A program made the position numbers and the translations under genes. The notes beneath the pieces were generated by a model that saw only the letters and a program-made list of their open reading frames with translations, ran no database searches and was not told where the DNA came from. From positions 12,125,001-12,189,000 of the forward strand of contig JAMJFZ010003581.1 of the NCBI GenBank assembly GCA_026225945.1: 64,000 nt of DNA, in the 5' to 3' direction. This DNA is from Cricetomys ansorgei (taxonomy: Eukaryota > Chordata > Mammalia > Rodentia > Nesomyidae). Numbering within the stretch: the first letter of the stretch is position 1; the number at the start of each line of letters is the position of its first letter. Below are positions 43,861 to 55,026 of the stretch, in pieces.

Positions 43861-44680
43861 TATTTTAAACACCATGCTTGAGCATTTTAAGTAAGGACCG
43901 AAAACAAGCCCCTTGGTTTAGTGAACCTACCATTTCAAGTCAACAACTGCTCGTGCTTTTACTGTATTTGCTTCACATTCTCTCCGTACTTTTTTCTTCT
44001 TGGAAGTAACTTACAGGCACTTGGGAGTCTATGTAAAATGACTCGTGCATTTTATAAAAGTAAGAACAGTGTGTATGTAAGTGCAACACCATTAACAACA
44101 ACACCTCCCTACTGTTATCTAGGAGCCAGACCACATTCAAATGGCCTGTTCTCCTCTTAAAATGCCTTTTGTAGATGTTTAAGAAAACCAAGATCCATTC
44201 CACTCTGTTATCAGGTGAGTCTGACTCAACAGAAAAACAGGAATTCTTAAATACCAAGTAAATGAAAACTTAAGAATAGCAGGTACCAAAACAAAGAAGT
44301 CTTGGGAGGGAGGGGGACTAAGAAAAAAGAGATGTTTTATGGCCAGCCCCCCAATGCAATTTGTAGGAAATGTTGGAAGAACCAGTTCATGAATGACATT
44401 CAAAAACAAAAGAGGTTTGAATGTGTTCATCTCTTGCTGCTAGTTTTTCCTTCATTCAGAATGTGACAGCGCCAAGGCTGAAGGAGCTGTCTTTCTTCCG
44501 TCTCTACTAGAACCAGTTTCCGTTTGCCCGAGCCTCTGTCTCTGAAGCATCTTAGGTGATTAGATACTTACTGTGGCTAATATAGCTGGCCTTATTCAAA
44601 TTTTGCTCAGAGATAGCTTTGTTAGATGTCATCTAACAAAGGACTTATTTCCCTCTCAGAGGTTATTCCAACAGTCACTG

Positions 44681-44813
44681 GAGGCTGACAGCCACCCAGG
44701 AACACACCTTTCCTCTGCTTACTCAGTACCTACCAGAGAGGATTCTAGAGGTTGACAGCCACCCAGGAACACACCTTTCCTCTGCTTACTCAGTACTACC
44801 AGAGAGGATTTTA
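44681..44813 (+). repeat. 67 bp tandem duplication
   Basis: Two adjacent units start GAGGCTGACAGCCACC (44681) and GAGGTTGACAGCCACC (44748). They differ by one substitution and one deleted C through CAGAGAGGATT, then diverge. Confidence 0.95.
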
Positions 44814-45640
44814 TTAACCACAGTCTCTGTGAGACCAGAACCTTTTGTGTAAGTCATTGATAAGGAAGACCATGTGCCTTTTCTAATAGGAAAATCTAAG
44901 TTATTTATACCAGTTATAATTGGATTACTATTGATATAGATTTTACATGTAATTTGGTGTATTCCTCTTTTACTCTTAGTTGTGGACTCAAAGGTCAACA
45001 GAGCTTAAATTGCTTTTCCAGGGTCTAAGTACAACACAGGGGTGAACAGCAACCTTTCAGTGGACATGACAATTTGCTGGTCATGTCATTGATTGCCTTA
45101 CTCATACGTCTCTGGTGCTGTTGCCTGATAAACTCACCTGATGGACTCACTTAGTATCAAATATCCAAGGAAATTGTAGCTCTATTTTTTTATACCTCCT
45201 TCAACCTTCCTCATAGTCTGCTGCCGGGTCAAACTATTCAATTCAAAGCAACCTGGCAAAGCACGGCTTATTTGCCTTACAATTCCAGGAGACAATCCAT
45301 CGCTGAGGGAAGTCAGCAGAAACTTGAGGCAGAAACCTGTAGTCAGGAATCAAAAGCAATATTGCTTACTGGCTCACTATCTGGCTTGCTCACTAACTTT
45401 CTTATACTTGCCTAAGCATGGTACTGTCCACAGTGAGCTGGGTCCTGCCACATCAAACATCAATCAAGACAACCTATCACAGATGTCTATCACAGGCCAA
45501 CACAATTGTGCTATAGGTCAAGATCTGTTTATATTAACTAGTCATCAGTAGAGAGGTAATCTGCTTCTTCAATATTCTGCTCAGGGTGTGACTTTATAAA
45601 AGAGACAAGCAATAACAACAATTATTATTCCTTACAGGAG

Positions 45641-45718
45641 ACCATCACCACCACCACCACCACCACCATCATCACCATCATAATCACCACCACCACCATC
45701 ATCACCATCAGCATAATC

Positions 45719-45750
<32 letters not shown>

Positions 45751-46411
45751 AATCATCACCACCATCACCACCACCATAATCACCACCACCATCACCACCA
45801 TAATCACCACCACCACCATCATCACCATCAGCATAATCACCATCACCAACATCATCACCATCATAATCATCACCACCATCATCACCATCATAATCACTAC
45901 CACCACCATCATCACCATCATAATCACCACCACCACCATCATCACCATCATAATCACTACCACCACCATCATCACCATCATAATCACCACCACCACCATC
46001 ACCATCATAATCATCACCACCACCATCACCACCATAATCACCACCAGCACCATCATCACCATCAGCATAATTACCACCACCACCATCAACCATCATAATC
46101 ATCACCACCATCATCACCATCATAATCACTACCACCACCATCATCACCATCATAATCACCACCACCACCATCATCACCATCATAATCATCACCACCACCA
46201 TCACCACCATAATCACCACCAGCACCATCATCACCATCAGCATAATTACCACCACCACCATCACCATCAGCATAATCACCACCACCATCATCATCATCAC
46301 CACCATCATCACCATCATAATCATCACCACCACCACCACCATCATCACCACCACCACCACCACCACCACCACCACCACCACCACCATCATCACCATCAGC
46401 ATAATCACCAC

Positions 46412-46453
<42 letters not shown>
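45641..46453 (+). repeat. CAC/CAT (AAT) triplet array, 813 bp
   Basis: A triplet array in which CACs, CATs and single AAT or CAG triplets form a superstructure of about 30 bp (CAC x3-4, CAT CAT CAC CAT CAT AAT). A larger block near 46034 recurs near 46209. Long minus-strand frames over it (MVVVVIMLMV-type) are not genes. Confidence 0.97.
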
Positions 46454-46849
46454 TTGTCGTAGACTATAATTCAGGAAACAGTGCAATTTTTTGGCAGACT
46501 CTTCTGGTCATGAACCTGAATAACCTTTTACTAATTTTTCCTTTTTCCTCAGGCTCTATGGAATGGTACAGCCACCAATTCAGTCTTTATTTAAAAATTT
46601 AGATTTTTGTTCATCATGGATAATTTTGCATTAATTTTGAGTTTAAGTTATGCTTTAAAGTATTTGAAATATTAATTACTGAACTTTTTTGGTTCCTTCT
46701 CAAGTTTTGTGCCGGGAAAACTGCCTCAGTTTCTTCTCCCTGGATCTAGACCTCTTGTTCTCATGATTCAGCTCTACAAAGCCTTCACCTTTAGGTTACT
46801 AAATGAATTAAATATTTTCTTTCTTCTTTAAAAACATTTTCTTTTTAAT

Positions 46850-47030
46850 TATATTTGTTTATTTATTTGGAGGAGGGGAGAACATGCCACAGTGTACATT
46901 TGGAGGTCAGGAGACAACTTGAAGGAATTAGTTCTCTCTCTCCTCTCTGTGGATCTTGGGGATCAAACTCACATTATCAGGCTTGGGGACAAGTGCCCTT
47001 ACTCCATGAGCCATCTCACTGGCCCATCAA
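46850..47030 (-). mobile_element. B3-type SINE
   Basis: GGAGGTCAGGAGACAACTTG, ATCTTGGGGATCAAACTCAC and CATGAGCCATCTCACTGGCC are antisense B3 from tail to head. Confidence 0.8.
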
Positions 47031-47417
47031 AAGTTCCTGTAAACACATATTTGTCATTTTCTTTATTATTCTCATAATGCTTACTCTTAGAATCATCTAT
47101 GTATATATTTAATAATCCATGCTATCTCCTTAAGTTGTAAAATCCTGTTTTTGTTTACCTTTGCTTAACTAAAATTAATGTAAATTTTATTCTAGGAATA
47201 AAAATATTGGGTCATGTGGAAGGAAACTGTAAAATACATGTAAGAAGGATTTATACTGAAATGATTACAGTGTTTTTATGTTTTAAATTAAGATGCTTAG
47301 ATAACTTTTAGACTACATAGGGAAATTTCTTGAATGGAACACTTGATACAAGTATGAATCAGAATAAAAAAATATGCATTTCACTAAATTTCTGTCCTTT
47401 CAGCACACCATGACTGA

Positions 47418-47724
47418 CAGCACGGTGGCTGGACGTGATTGGCCCCCACAGGATCATGTGTTTGAATCCTTGGTCCCCAGTTGGTAGAACTGGGAAGGAT
47501 TTTGAGGTGTGGCTTTGTTGGAAGAGGTGTGTCACTAGGAGACAGTTCTCTTTGCCTCCTGCTTGTGAATCCAGACGTGATCTCTCAACTGTTCCTGCTG
47601 CTGTCTTTATTCCACCATCATGGACTCTAGCACCCTGAAACCATAAGCCCAACTGTAGACCTTCTTTTATAAACTGTCTTAATCATGGTGTTTTGCCACA
47701 GCAATAGGAAAGAAAGAAAGACAA
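47418..47724 (+). mobile_element. MT-type MaLR LTR, internally shortened
   Basis: GGCCCCCACAGGATCATGTG, TTGGTCCCCAGTTGGTAGAA, GAGGTGTGGCTTTGTTGGAA and ATCATGGTGTTTTGCCACAG follow the MT LTR order. Confidence 0.75.
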
Positions 47725-47855
47725 ATACAAGAGAGAAAGGTAGGAGGAAAATATATAGGTGTAAAAAGGTACAGAGAAAACAGGATAAAAACTTAGAACT
47801 TAATGTTTATCTATGATAATTTACAAAAAAGATTCTAAATGCAGTGACTCAGGGT

Positions 47856-48166
47856 TGATGGAAGCTTATTTTTAGTTGTGTTTAAAATAATTGTTTTTGT
47901 GCACTGTTGGGAAAAGGTCTGCCTAGGTCTTGTGTTTTATATGTTCTGCAGGTGTTGGATTTCCGTGGGGGATGTTTGATTGCTTATGATCTGCACCTGA
48001 GGAGTTCTGAATCAATAAAAACACCTGAGCTCTGGCTCTCAAGATTCCACTTCCATTTTGGTGATGGTTAGGACAGTGGTTCCCTCTGCTGAGATCTGGC
48101 AGGGTTTGAGTCTATGAAAATGCCTCTTTGTCATTCTTGCTCAGCACACAGCAGCATACAACTACA
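47856..48166 (+). mobile_element. unassigned solo LTR, copy 3
   Basis: It matches copy 1 (8639) through TTATTTTTAGTTGTGTTTAA, GGGGGATGTTTGATTGCTTA, GATCTGCACCTGAGGAGTTC and the AATAAA-containing ATCAATAAAAACACCTGAGC, ending near AACTACA. About 311 bp, with no internal coding sequence. Confidence 0.65.
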
Positions 48167-48669
48167 GTTGATTGTACAGTTTATCTTTAAAAAATTTGAT
48201 ATAGTATTACCACAGGACATGGTACAGTAATGTATTTCTAAAATGTTAGATTGTGCTAGTATTTTCAGATTAAACTTTGTTTTCTTCTTGAATAACTGAT
48301 TACTGCTTTCATTAAGATTTATTTTAAAATTGATTCTGTACTGAAAAACTGTAAAGGAAAGAGAATCTACACATTTCTCTGCTAGGATGCCTGTGTCTAG
48401 AGCAGTATAGCAATAGCCTTTTATTTTGCTATTTTGTGTGTATATTTTTTATTGCTCTATTCGCTGTAGAAAGCATTCCAGGTCACGCATTAGTCTTTTG
48501 CACGAAGATCATTTTGACACACAATTTGAAAGCATTCTACAATCATTAGTAGTGAGTTAAGTTGCGAAACACAGGAATTTCAAGGTGATCTTCAATGTCT
48601 TTTGAGGATGCTTTACTTCTGCTATGCAGTCAAGTCTTGGTCATAGTCCCGTCTTTTGTTTCCATGCAT

Positions 48670-48960
48670 CGGTTAGCTGTTGCTGCATAGTAAAACCTAC
48701 TAGATTTTAGTATCTGCAATAGCAATAATTTCTTATTTCTTGTGATCACCTTCCAATTGATATAAATAAACGGTTTAGAAAAAAAAGAATTACTGAATTG
48801 ACAGAGAGGTTCAACTGATCTGGATCTGGCTTTGCCGATCCTGGATGTGAAGTCAGCTGATAGGTCAACTGAGGGGCTGAATGTGTAGGTATGGCCAACG
48901 TAGGAGCTTATGTTTGCTCTACACATTATGTTGTTCTCGAACAGGTAATAAACCTGGATT
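48670..48960 (-). mobile_element. MLT1-like LTR fragment
   Basis: GGTTAGCTGTTGCTGCATAG with GTAAAACCTACTAGATTTTA and later AGTCAGCTGATAGGTCAACT resemble antisense MLT1-type LTRs. Confidence 0.45.
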
Positions 48961-49077
48961 TATTACCATGACAATGGTATAGTTCAAAGGCAAAAAGAAT
49001 GGACATACACGACATATAATTTCATTGTCTCTTTGAGTGTGAGAAAAGGGCATGATAGAAAAGTTTCTCTTTTTCTC

Positions 49078-49190
49078 TTGAGTCTGGGTCTCAGTCATTA
49101 TGTAGCTCTAACCGGCCTGGAACGTTACCTGCCTGACTCTGCCTGTGCTTTTGCTGGAATTAATGGTGTGTGAAACTATACCCAGCCAAG
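49078..49190 (-). mobile_element. B1-like SINE
   Basis: GTCATTATGTAGCTCTAACC, GGCCTGGAACGTTACCTGCC and CTGGAATTAATGGTGTGTGA are antisense B1 with a shortened 3' part. Confidence 0.65.
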
Positions 49191-49239
49191 GGGTAATTAT
49201 TCTTTTGATCATCTGCTTCCATTATGTAGCAAAAGTGTT

Positions 49240-49630
49240 AGAACAACAAGAGGACATTCAGTCATCACAGACTGCATCTTTGCCAACTGGAGAAAGGAAG
49301 GAAGCTGCCTGTGTTAGGATACCAGGTATCCAGGGACTGGTGAGGTCTCCGTGGAGCTGAGAGAAACCTCTGGTTGACAGCCAGAAAGCAAAGCCCTTAG
49401 TCCTAGCATGGCATTGAAGTGGAATTTTGCCAACAATCACTTGACCTTGAGCTCTATAAAGGAGTGTTGGCTAGCTCATTCTCACATTGTAGTTTTGTGA
49501 GAGCTGAACACACTCAGGTAAGCTATGTACAAAATCCTGACCACAAAAATAGTCAAAACAGGAGCATGTTGCTGAAACTCACTAAACACATGGTGAATTT
49601 GGTCTGCAGCAGTAGAAAACTAATACACAA
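49240..49630 (+). mobile_element. MLT1-like LTR, uncertain
   Basis: TTTGCCAACTGGAGAAAGGA in the left part and GTCTGCAGCAGTAGAAAACT then AATACAC at the right fit an old MaLR LTR end. The middle does not align by eye. Confidence 0.3.
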
Positions 49631-50187
49631 GTGTTAAAAAAAAACACTTTTAAATCAAGTTATAAATAGAAAACCAGAAAAGGTTTTATAAGCACCACAG
49701 ACAGGGGTTTTAATTAGACCTCAGGTTGAGCCACAAATTTAATTCTTAGATTCCTGGTGGCTAATGTTAAGTGGAAAACACAAACTTTGATCACTATTTC
49801 TGCATTTGTTTTTGCATGTGTAGCACAGGATTCCTAATGGCGTATATAAAGGACAGGAACATCATAATATTAAGTATCAGCACTGGGGAAGTAGCTCAGA
49901 AAGGTGCTGATGAGGAGGGCCTTGTGCTTGTTCCTGGGTAAAGCATCAAGAGGAAAGAATAATCTATTCACTGCTGGGTTGATAAGCCGGAGGGAGATGT
50001 TTACAGTGACCTGATATTAAAGCGCAAATGTGGTAGGTGAGATTTCTCTAAGGGAGCATGGCAGGTCACAAGAGCTGGGGAAGTTAGATCTGGAGGCCTG
50101 AGCACCAGTGATGTAGCCTCCTGCGCACACTTATGGTAATACAATATTTGGTGTGGAAGTGGACAGTGATCAGGGGCCAGTGTTACT

Positions 50188-50232
<45 letters not shown>

Positions 50233-50236
50233 ACGC
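50188..50236 (+). repeat. (GT)n(GC)n alternating tract
   Basis: About 32 bases of TG followed by GCGCGCGCACGCACGC: strictly alternating purine-pyrimidine, a Z-DNA-prone sequence. Confidence 0.95.
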
Positions 50237-50425
50237 AAGTACACACAGGTGCGCATGTGTGTGCATGCATATGAATAGAGGCCAGTGAAGCCATTTTTTC
50301 CTCCTCCATAACGATTCAATTGCAAGTGCATACCACACAGCCAGCTTTTTATATGATCAGAGTTAAATCCTCGGGCCTGCTCAGTTAGCTCAGTGTACGG
50401 ACTAAACTACCTTCCCAGCTCTAGG
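50237..50425 (-). repeat. composite rodent repeat fragment
   Basis: GAATAGAGGCCAGTGAAGCC and GTACGGACTAAACTACCTTC then CCAGC resemble the same type as 12612-12975, diverged. Confidence 0.4.
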
Positions 50426-50431
50426 TGACAG

Positions 50432-50545
50432 CATTTTTGTTGTTGTTTTCAGATAAGGTCTCACTATGTAGTTCACGCTGGTCTCAAACTCATAACATAA
50501 CCCAAGCTGACTTTGTGCTTGCAATCATCTTTCCTCTTTAAACAA
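50432..50545 (-). mobile_element. B1-like SINE fragment
   Basis: TTTTGTTGTTGTTTTCAGAT, AAGGTCTCACTATGTAGTTC and GCTGGTCTCAAACTCATAA are the antisense 3' half of B1. Confidence 0.65.
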
Positions 50546-51169
50546 GTCTGTGCTGCCTCTTCTGTTCAATATTTGGAGGAGTGAGAAGGAAGTACAATGT
50601 CACAGGCTGTCTGTAACCCTACGAAGGCAGAAGAGATGTTGTCTCCCATCTCCACTATGATATCTCAACCTCTACCACGATGTCTTGCTATCCAGCAAAA
50701 CATGTAATTTGCTGACTGACATTGCTGAAAACCACAGCAAACATTTGCCAGGTCATAGTTTCTGTGCGTTTGCTGTAGGAGAACAGCTTAGCCATCACTT
50801 CTCACTCAGGGTTTCTCAGAAGGTTGCAGTCAAGATACACCTGATGTTGTAGACGTCTGAGGAGGACTGGACGATCCATTCCAACAAGTCAGGAAGTTGC
50901 CGTTGGCTATTTGCACAGGGCCTCAGTTCCTTACCGCACGGCCAAGTATTGAAATGTAGAATGTAGGAGAAAAGCTAAGTTTGCAAGAATACAAGAATAG
51001 GGGGTTAGAGCATTTTATCTCAAGCGCCTAAGGGACACAAGTCTGGTGACCAGAGGAAAAGATAGGACGGGAATAAAGATTTGTTGGGATTAACATATAG
51101 GCTATGACTGAAGCCACGGAATTAATGTGATAGCTCAATGGCAAAGCCTCCGGGGAGGAAGAGGATCAT

Positions 51170-51450
51170 AGCATCAGTATGACAGTTGTCAGAAATACTG
51201 TTCCTGGATGAGAGGCACTTCACACTATGCTGAAGGTGTCCCGGTGGATGGCCACACACCCATACGCGTATGAGAGACACAAATTGGACTCAAGAAGTTA
51301 TAAATAATAATAACAACAGTAAATAAAAGAGGAAATGAAACTGGGAAGGAGATGGAGTGGAGAGCACTACTAGAGAGGTACTGGTGGGTGGCTGTGATCA
51401 ACATACAATGTAGAAATATACAGAACTTTGAGGGAATATTTTCGATTTAA
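51170..51450 (+). mobile_element. rodent L1 3' UTR
   Basis: GGTGGATGGCCACACACCCA, ACACAAATTGGACTCAAGAA, GGGAAGGAGATGGAGTGGAG and GTGATCAACATACAATGTAG match the Lx-type 3' UTR in order. Confidence 0.75.
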
Positions 51451-51769
51451 GAAAAAAAGAGTATTGAAGGGACATCGCCTTCTAAGACTGTCAGGATATT
51501 GCCCGGGAGAAGACAGATCAGTATGAGGAAGGACACGTCAGTATGAAAAAAGATCTTTAAGAATGACAGAGGGCTGCAGGAGAGATCCCTATGACCCGAG
51601 GGTGGGAATCTGGTCTGTGGATAGAGTGGTTGTGTGGGGCTAACCTGGCTGCTGTGGGCAGTTTCCTCGTCACCGAGACACTTGCTCCAGGAGTTTTGGG
51701 TGGGGCGCTCTTGAGACTCAGCATGTAAAGAGAAGTCCACTTGCTGGGAAAGTGGAAAGTTGGAAGGTT

Positions 51770-51788
51770 TTCAGAGGCCCCAGATTTT
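51770..51788 (+). repeat. target-site duplication, left
   Basis: TTCAGAGGCCCCAGATTTT. It pairs with 52317-52333 and flanks the poly(A) side of the retrocopy. Confidence 0.7.
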
Positions 51789-52316
51789 GTTTTGTTTCGT
51801 TTTGTTTTTTTAAGTTGTGGCAATTTTTATTGAGAGCAATCAGACTTTCTATACCTTTATCAGACACAGATTATAATGGCAATCGCCAGGATCAAAGCAG
51901 TTGACATCAATGACATTTGCAAGTTATACGAGATATACAAATTAATGTCCAATTGTCCTGTCAAGCTTTCATGCTTCCTAAGGGAACGTACAGAGAAACA
52001 CAAACAGGGCTGAACACTTCACTACCTGAGGGAGTGCCTCAGTTTCTCAGGAACTGAAAGACACACAGTGCCCCGGGAACCATGGAGTCTAACCTAAAAA
52101 ACCTATGGCGCATACCTCTCAAGGAAGCTGGCCCAGGCCAACTCCGTGGCTCCCTGAAATTTACTAACAGTAAGGCGGCTATGCTAACTTCAGCAAGACC
52201 TGGAAATCCGTGCCACACGTTCTTATCGTCGCTTAGGGTGAAAGCTCCTTGGAGGTGAAGTTAAGTCTCTTTCCGATGGGGATGGACTCCATGTTTTAAC
52301 CCAGGTCTAATAATTG
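51789..52316 (-). pseudogene. 5'-truncated processed retrocopy, parent unknown
   Basis: On the minus strand the segment ends with AATAAA (51826-51831) about 15 bases before an A-rich tail (51789-51811, AAAAAAACAAAACGAAAC-type). It is bracketed by near-identical direct repeats that start in AAAAT on the minus strand, as L1 endonuclease cleavage would give. About 505 bases of the copied RNA remain, without a useful open frame, so it is probably 3' UTR of some mRNA. I do not recognise the parent. The copy interrupts other sequence, possibly an LTR. Confidence 0.7.
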
Positions 52317-52333
52317 TTCAGAGGCCTCATTTT
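52317..52333 (+). repeat. target-site duplication, right
   Basis: TTCAGAGGCCTCATTTT. It differs from the left copy by one C/T change and a two-base GA gap. Confidence 0.7.
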
Positions 52334-52632
52334 CATTGGTGTAAACTGCTGAGGTGGGGGAGGGGCCAGCCAATGCGTGGGGAGGAGAAGTAGCGAGAAG
52401 AGGTTTCTTGGACTGTCTTTGCCTGAAAGCGATGCGGAGCTGCAGTTTCAGGTTTTGAGAGTCTTTAGCCATATTGGGGTGGGCTTTTCCATGGCATAGA
52501 TACTTGTTTGAGTAATCCAGCTCCTGGAAGTAACCCCTCACCCATACTCTAGTTAGTAACCCCAATAAAACTCATTGGTTCACCCAGTTGGATCATTACT
52601 TTGGTCTGCCATAGGGTCCCTGTCTGGAGTGA
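52334..52632 (+). other. possible LTR end with AATAAA
   Basis: AGTTAGTAACCCCAATAAAA then CTCATTGGTTCACCCAG looks like the R/U5 region of a rodent LTR, with AATAAA at 52564-52569. The family is not recognised. Confidence 0.3.
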
Positions 52633-53104
52633 TTCTCTCTCTCTCCCTCCCTCCCTCTCCCTCCCTCTCTCTCTCTCCCTCCCTCCCTTCCTCTCCCTCC
52701 CTCCCTCTCCCTCTCTCTCTCTCCCTCCCTCCCTCTCCCTCTCTCTCTCTCTCCCTCCCTCCCTCCCTTCCTCTTTCTTTATCTCCCTCCCTCCCTCCCT
52801 CCCTCCCTCTCTTTCTTTCCCTCCCTCCCTATCTCTCTGTCCCTCCCTCTCCCTCTCTCTCCCTCCCTCCCTTCCTCTCTCTTTATCTCTCTCCCTCTCT
52901 CCCTCCCTCTCTCTCTCTCTCCCTCCCTCCCTCCCTCTCTCTCTCTCCCTCCCTCCCTCTCCCTCTCTCTCTCTCCCTCCCTCCCTCCCTCTCTCATTCT
53001 CTCTCTCTCCCTCCCTCCCTCTCTCTCTCTCTCTCCCTCCCTCCCTCCCTTCCTCTCTCATTCTCTCTCTCCCTCCCTCCCTCCCTCTTCCTCTCTCCCT
53101 CCCT

Positions 53105-53133
<29 letters not shown>
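52633..53133 (+). repeat. (CTCC)n/(CT)n pyrimidine array, 501 bp
   Basis: CCCTCCCT and CTCTCT blocks alternate, with rare A or G. Long Ser/Leu/Pro (plus) and Arg/Glu/Gly (minus) frames over it are repeat translations. Confidence 0.98.
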
Positions 53134-53135
<2 letters not shown>

Positions 53136-53715
53136 GTGTGAGTGTGTTGTGTACCTATCTGTCATGTAACAAGAACCCTCCAAGCTACAAACAGAAGCAA
53201 CTGAAGTCAGGGAATGGTTTTCAGGAGAGTTTGAATGGCAGGTGATGACACTGCTCGACATTGTCAATGTTCAAGATGACAGGAGTCATATCCTTGACCT
53301 GACAGCAGATGTTCAGTGTTGAAGTTGTTAACACTATGTGAGAAGCCACAATAACACCTGAGTGTAGGCTCAGCCTGACCTTAGATTCTGATCTTTGCAT
53401 CGTAGCACTTCTAAGATTCCTCTGGCTTCCAGTTGTTGAACTTCAGTTTTTGGTGCCTGGCCTTGGTTACATTGAGAATTTTGTCCAGATGCTAGGACAC
53501 TGTCTTGAAGAGTCTTGACCCTTGATAGAATTATTAACTGAAAGATGCCGGAGGCACGACTTACCTTCAACTGAAATCACTAGCTAGCTCTCTTGGAGCT
53601 TGAACTGGGACAAGATGTTAGATGTGCGTGAGAAAATACAATCATAGAGATAAGGGTCTAGAATCATGAATTTTGTTTCAACACAGTGGAAAAGGCCAAG
53701 AACAAGAAATAAAAG

Positions 53716-53940
53716 CCAGAGTCTGGAGAGGTGACCCTGTAGTTAAGAGCACTTACTGCCCTAGCAGGGTTTGATTCCCAGCACCCACAAGGCATCGCAC
53801 AACTGTCTACAACTCCTGTTCCAGAGGATCTGACCCCTTCTTTGTCCTCTGAAGGCACTGTATGCACAAGGTACACACCCATACATGCAAGCAAAATATC
53901 CATACACATAAAATTTAAAAAATTAAAACAAACAAAAGAA
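53716..53940 (+). mobile_element. B3-type SINE
   Basis: CCAGAGTCTGGAGAGGTGAC, TTGATTCCCAGCACCCACAA, GTCTACAACTCCTGTTCCAG and CCATACACATAAAATTTAAA run from B3 head to tail. It is the best preserved B3 in the window. Confidence 0.9.
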
Positions 53941-54040
53941 ATAAGAGCCATCGCCATGATTACCAACACTTTCTGTACATCAGATACTGTGCTAAACAAC
54001 CCTTCAAATTCATCTAATGGTCACAGAAAATTATCTTAAT

Positions 54041-54405
54041 CTGACCATGCTGCTGTAACCAAATATTTGAGATTGGGTGATTTAAAAAACAAATTAACTT
54101 CTTGTGGTTCTAGAAAATGAGTCCAAGATCAAAGTGCTGGTGGATTCCAATTCTGGGGAGGGCCAGGTCTCTCTTTTCTGCTTGGTGCCCTATTGCTGAA
54201 TGTTTTGGAGCAGACAAACACTGCCCCAGGGAGACAGGGTAGGATAGACAGGCAACAGGACAGATGGGGAAGACAGCCCTTGCAGCTCTTTTATGGGCTC
54301 ATTCTTCATTTCCTAAAGTCCCCACCTCTTAATACTATATTCTCAGGGATTCAGTTTCAAGATGTGACTTTTGAAGGAGACACAAAGCATTTCAAACCTG
54401 GACAA
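54041..54405 (-). mobile_element. MST-type MaLR LTR, antisense
   Basis: TGACCATGCTGCTGTAACCA, GTCCAAGATCAAAGTGCTGG, TCCCCACCTCTTAATACTAT and TTTGAAGGAGACACAAAGC match antisense MSTA/MSTB-type LTRs over nearly the whole length. Confidence 0.75.
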
Positions 54406-54439
54406 ATGCTATGAGGTGTTCCTTCCCGTCATTTATTGC

Positions 54440-54540
54440 TTTAGAGATGGGGCATTGAAGCTTAGAGAACTGGCTTAGGGTTGCTCAGCAAATAACACAG
54501 CTAAATCCAACCAGTGTCTTCTCACCCAAACCAGCCTTCC
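54440..54540 (-). mobile_element. MIR SINE
   Basis: GAGATGGGGCATTGAAGCTT, AGAGAACTGGCTTAGGGTTG and CAGCAAATAACACAGCTAA match antisense MIR. Confidence 0.6.
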
Positions 54541-54884
54541 CACCCATTATATAGCCAAGAACACTGTTGTCTGGGGCCCTGGGCATGTCTTCTGTGTGGA
54601 CCAGCGGATTTGATGCTGCTCTTGTCTTTGAGAGGCTTCAAAGCATAAATAAAGCTCCAGTTTTGTGGGATTGCTTCTGGGAAGGTCTAACTGTGCAGAA
54701 TATTCTGGATTGAGTAGGAGGAGAACTCAATTTTAACTCATATTTTGTAATACAAGTTATTCCATAAATACTCTATAGAGTATTTTATGAAGCTTAAGGA
54801 TGGGTATGTGGCTGGGTTTCAGCAATCCTAGAGGTTTTCCATAGTCACTGGGAACTTCCAATACAGTCTGTGAATCTCATCTCT

Positions 54885-55026
54885 ACATACCAGTTACATA
54901 CATCTGAGTTACATAGTAAGATCTTGTCTCAAATTACCAAGGGCTGAGGTCATGGCTTGGTGGTAATGTGTTTGCCTAGCATGCTCAGTACCCTGGTTTT
55001 AATTTCTAATGCTACAGTGTAAAAAT
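54885..55026 (+). mobile_element. B1 end plus ID-like SINE
   Basis: ACATAGTAAGATCTTGTCTC is a B1 3' end. Then GGCTGAGGTCATGGCTTGGT, TGTTTGCCTAGCATGCTCAG and CTGGTTTTAATTTCTAATGC are an ID/B4-like head. Confidence 0.6.

Noticed and set aside
45625..46486. ORFs of 154 and 284 codons on the minus strand
   Set aside because: They are low-complexity Met/Val and Gly/Asp runs from the CAC/CAT array.
49880..49990. ID-like tRNA-derived SINE
   Set aside because: Only GGGAAGTAGCTCAG resembles the head. The rest does not follow the family well enough to call.
52296..52565. 89-codon minus-strand ORF ending in ASEQLLDLG
   Set aside because: Its last codons cross the retrocopy junction and target duplication near 52317-52333, so it is not an inherited coding unit.
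52549..53245. Several ORFs of 170-214 codons on both strands
   Set aside because: They are repeat translations of the CT-rich array.
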